This document shows, one piece after another, positions 6,300 through 6,402 of a stretch of 6,402 bases of DNA. The stretch's first letter is position 1; every line of letters starts with the position of its first letter. The notes under the pieces were generated by a model. That model saw only the letters and a list, made by a program, of their open reading frames with translations. It did not search any database and was not told where the DNA came from. A program made the translations under genes and the position numbers. The stretch comes from an uncultured Bacteroidota bacterium (GTDB lineage Bacteria > Bacteroidota > Bacteroidia > UKL13-3), in contig CAIUEQ010000248.1 of NCBI GenBank assembly GCA_903898215.1, positions 1 through 6,402 of the forward strand, read 5' to 3'.

Positions 6300-6402
6300 T
6301 ACATTCATTGTTAAATTATTGTATTAATGCGCAATGTCAATATTTATAGTGATCTCCGACATATTTCTTTTATTATTCGTAACTTTTTTTACTTTTGAAA
6401 CC
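6300..6402. other. Non-coding stretch upstream of phaE, right window edge
   Basis: No gene can be supported here. A minus-strand frame is open from the right edge to a TAA at 6324-6326 (26 codons, ending NIDIAH). It could be the tail of an upstream gene, but it is too short to judge. On the plus strand, 6390-6397 reads TACTTTTG, a match to the -7 consensus pointing out of the window, but no TTG lies at a suitable distance before it. The two readings (same-strand gene tail or divergent promoter) exclude one another, and the window cannot decide. Confidence 0.3.

Noticed and set aside
6298..6326. Possible operator with ACAATA/TATTGT arms upstream of the phaE promoter
   Set aside because: The arms are only 6 bp of very common AT-rich sequence and can be aligned in more than one way, so this is not distinguishable from chance.
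6324..6401. 26-codon minus-strand frame open to the right edge
   Set aside because: Too short to tell a gene tail from chance in AT-rich DNA; mentioned only in the edge-region entry.
6271..6402. Sigma-70 style TTGACA (minus strand, upstream of phaE)
   Set aside because: No TATAAT-like box lies 16-18 nt after it, and Bacteroidota primary sigma factors use the -33/-7 pattern found closer to phaE.

Overview
The window looks like chromosomal DNA from a member of the Bacteroidota. The evidence is the AT-rich composition, translation starts without Shine-Dalgarno sequences, and TAnnTTTG-type -7 promoter boxes typical of that phylum. All five genes lie on the minus strand, so transcription runs from right to left. 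No mobile element, CRISPR array, tRNA or rRNA is visible.

In transcription order (high to low coordinates), the right end (6206-6402) is non-coding. It holds a good Bacteroidota promoter and a 5'-leader hairpin for the first gene. That gene (4895-6205) is phaE, the non-catalytic subunit of a class III polyhydroxyalkanoate (PHA) synthase. It is unusually long and rich in Met and Asn. A strong hairpin terminator (4831-4879) follows, and only about 30 nt later comes phaC (3747-4799), the catalytic subunit, with its Cys-Asp-His triad intact. A 28-bp near-perfect palindrome (3689-3716) lies behind phaC and is followed by T's on the minus strand. Next are an alpha/beta hydrolase of unknown substrate (2798-3658), a 135-nt spacer with an AT-rich inverted repeat, the DNA repair ATPase gene recN (1001-2662, TTG start), and the 5' part of a gene of unrecognised family (1-906) that runs off the left edge.

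PhaE and PhaC together should form the enzyme that polymerises 3-hydroxyacyl-CoA into PHA storage granules. No monomer-supply gene (phaA, phaB, phaJ) is in the window. The hydrolase could belong to PHA turnover, but only its position suggests that. recN and the left-edge gene look like unrelated housekeeping neighbours. The most notable point is the phaE-terminator-phaC arrangement. It could make the low-complexity, phasin-like PhaE in excess over the catalytic subunit. I see no wholly new system here.
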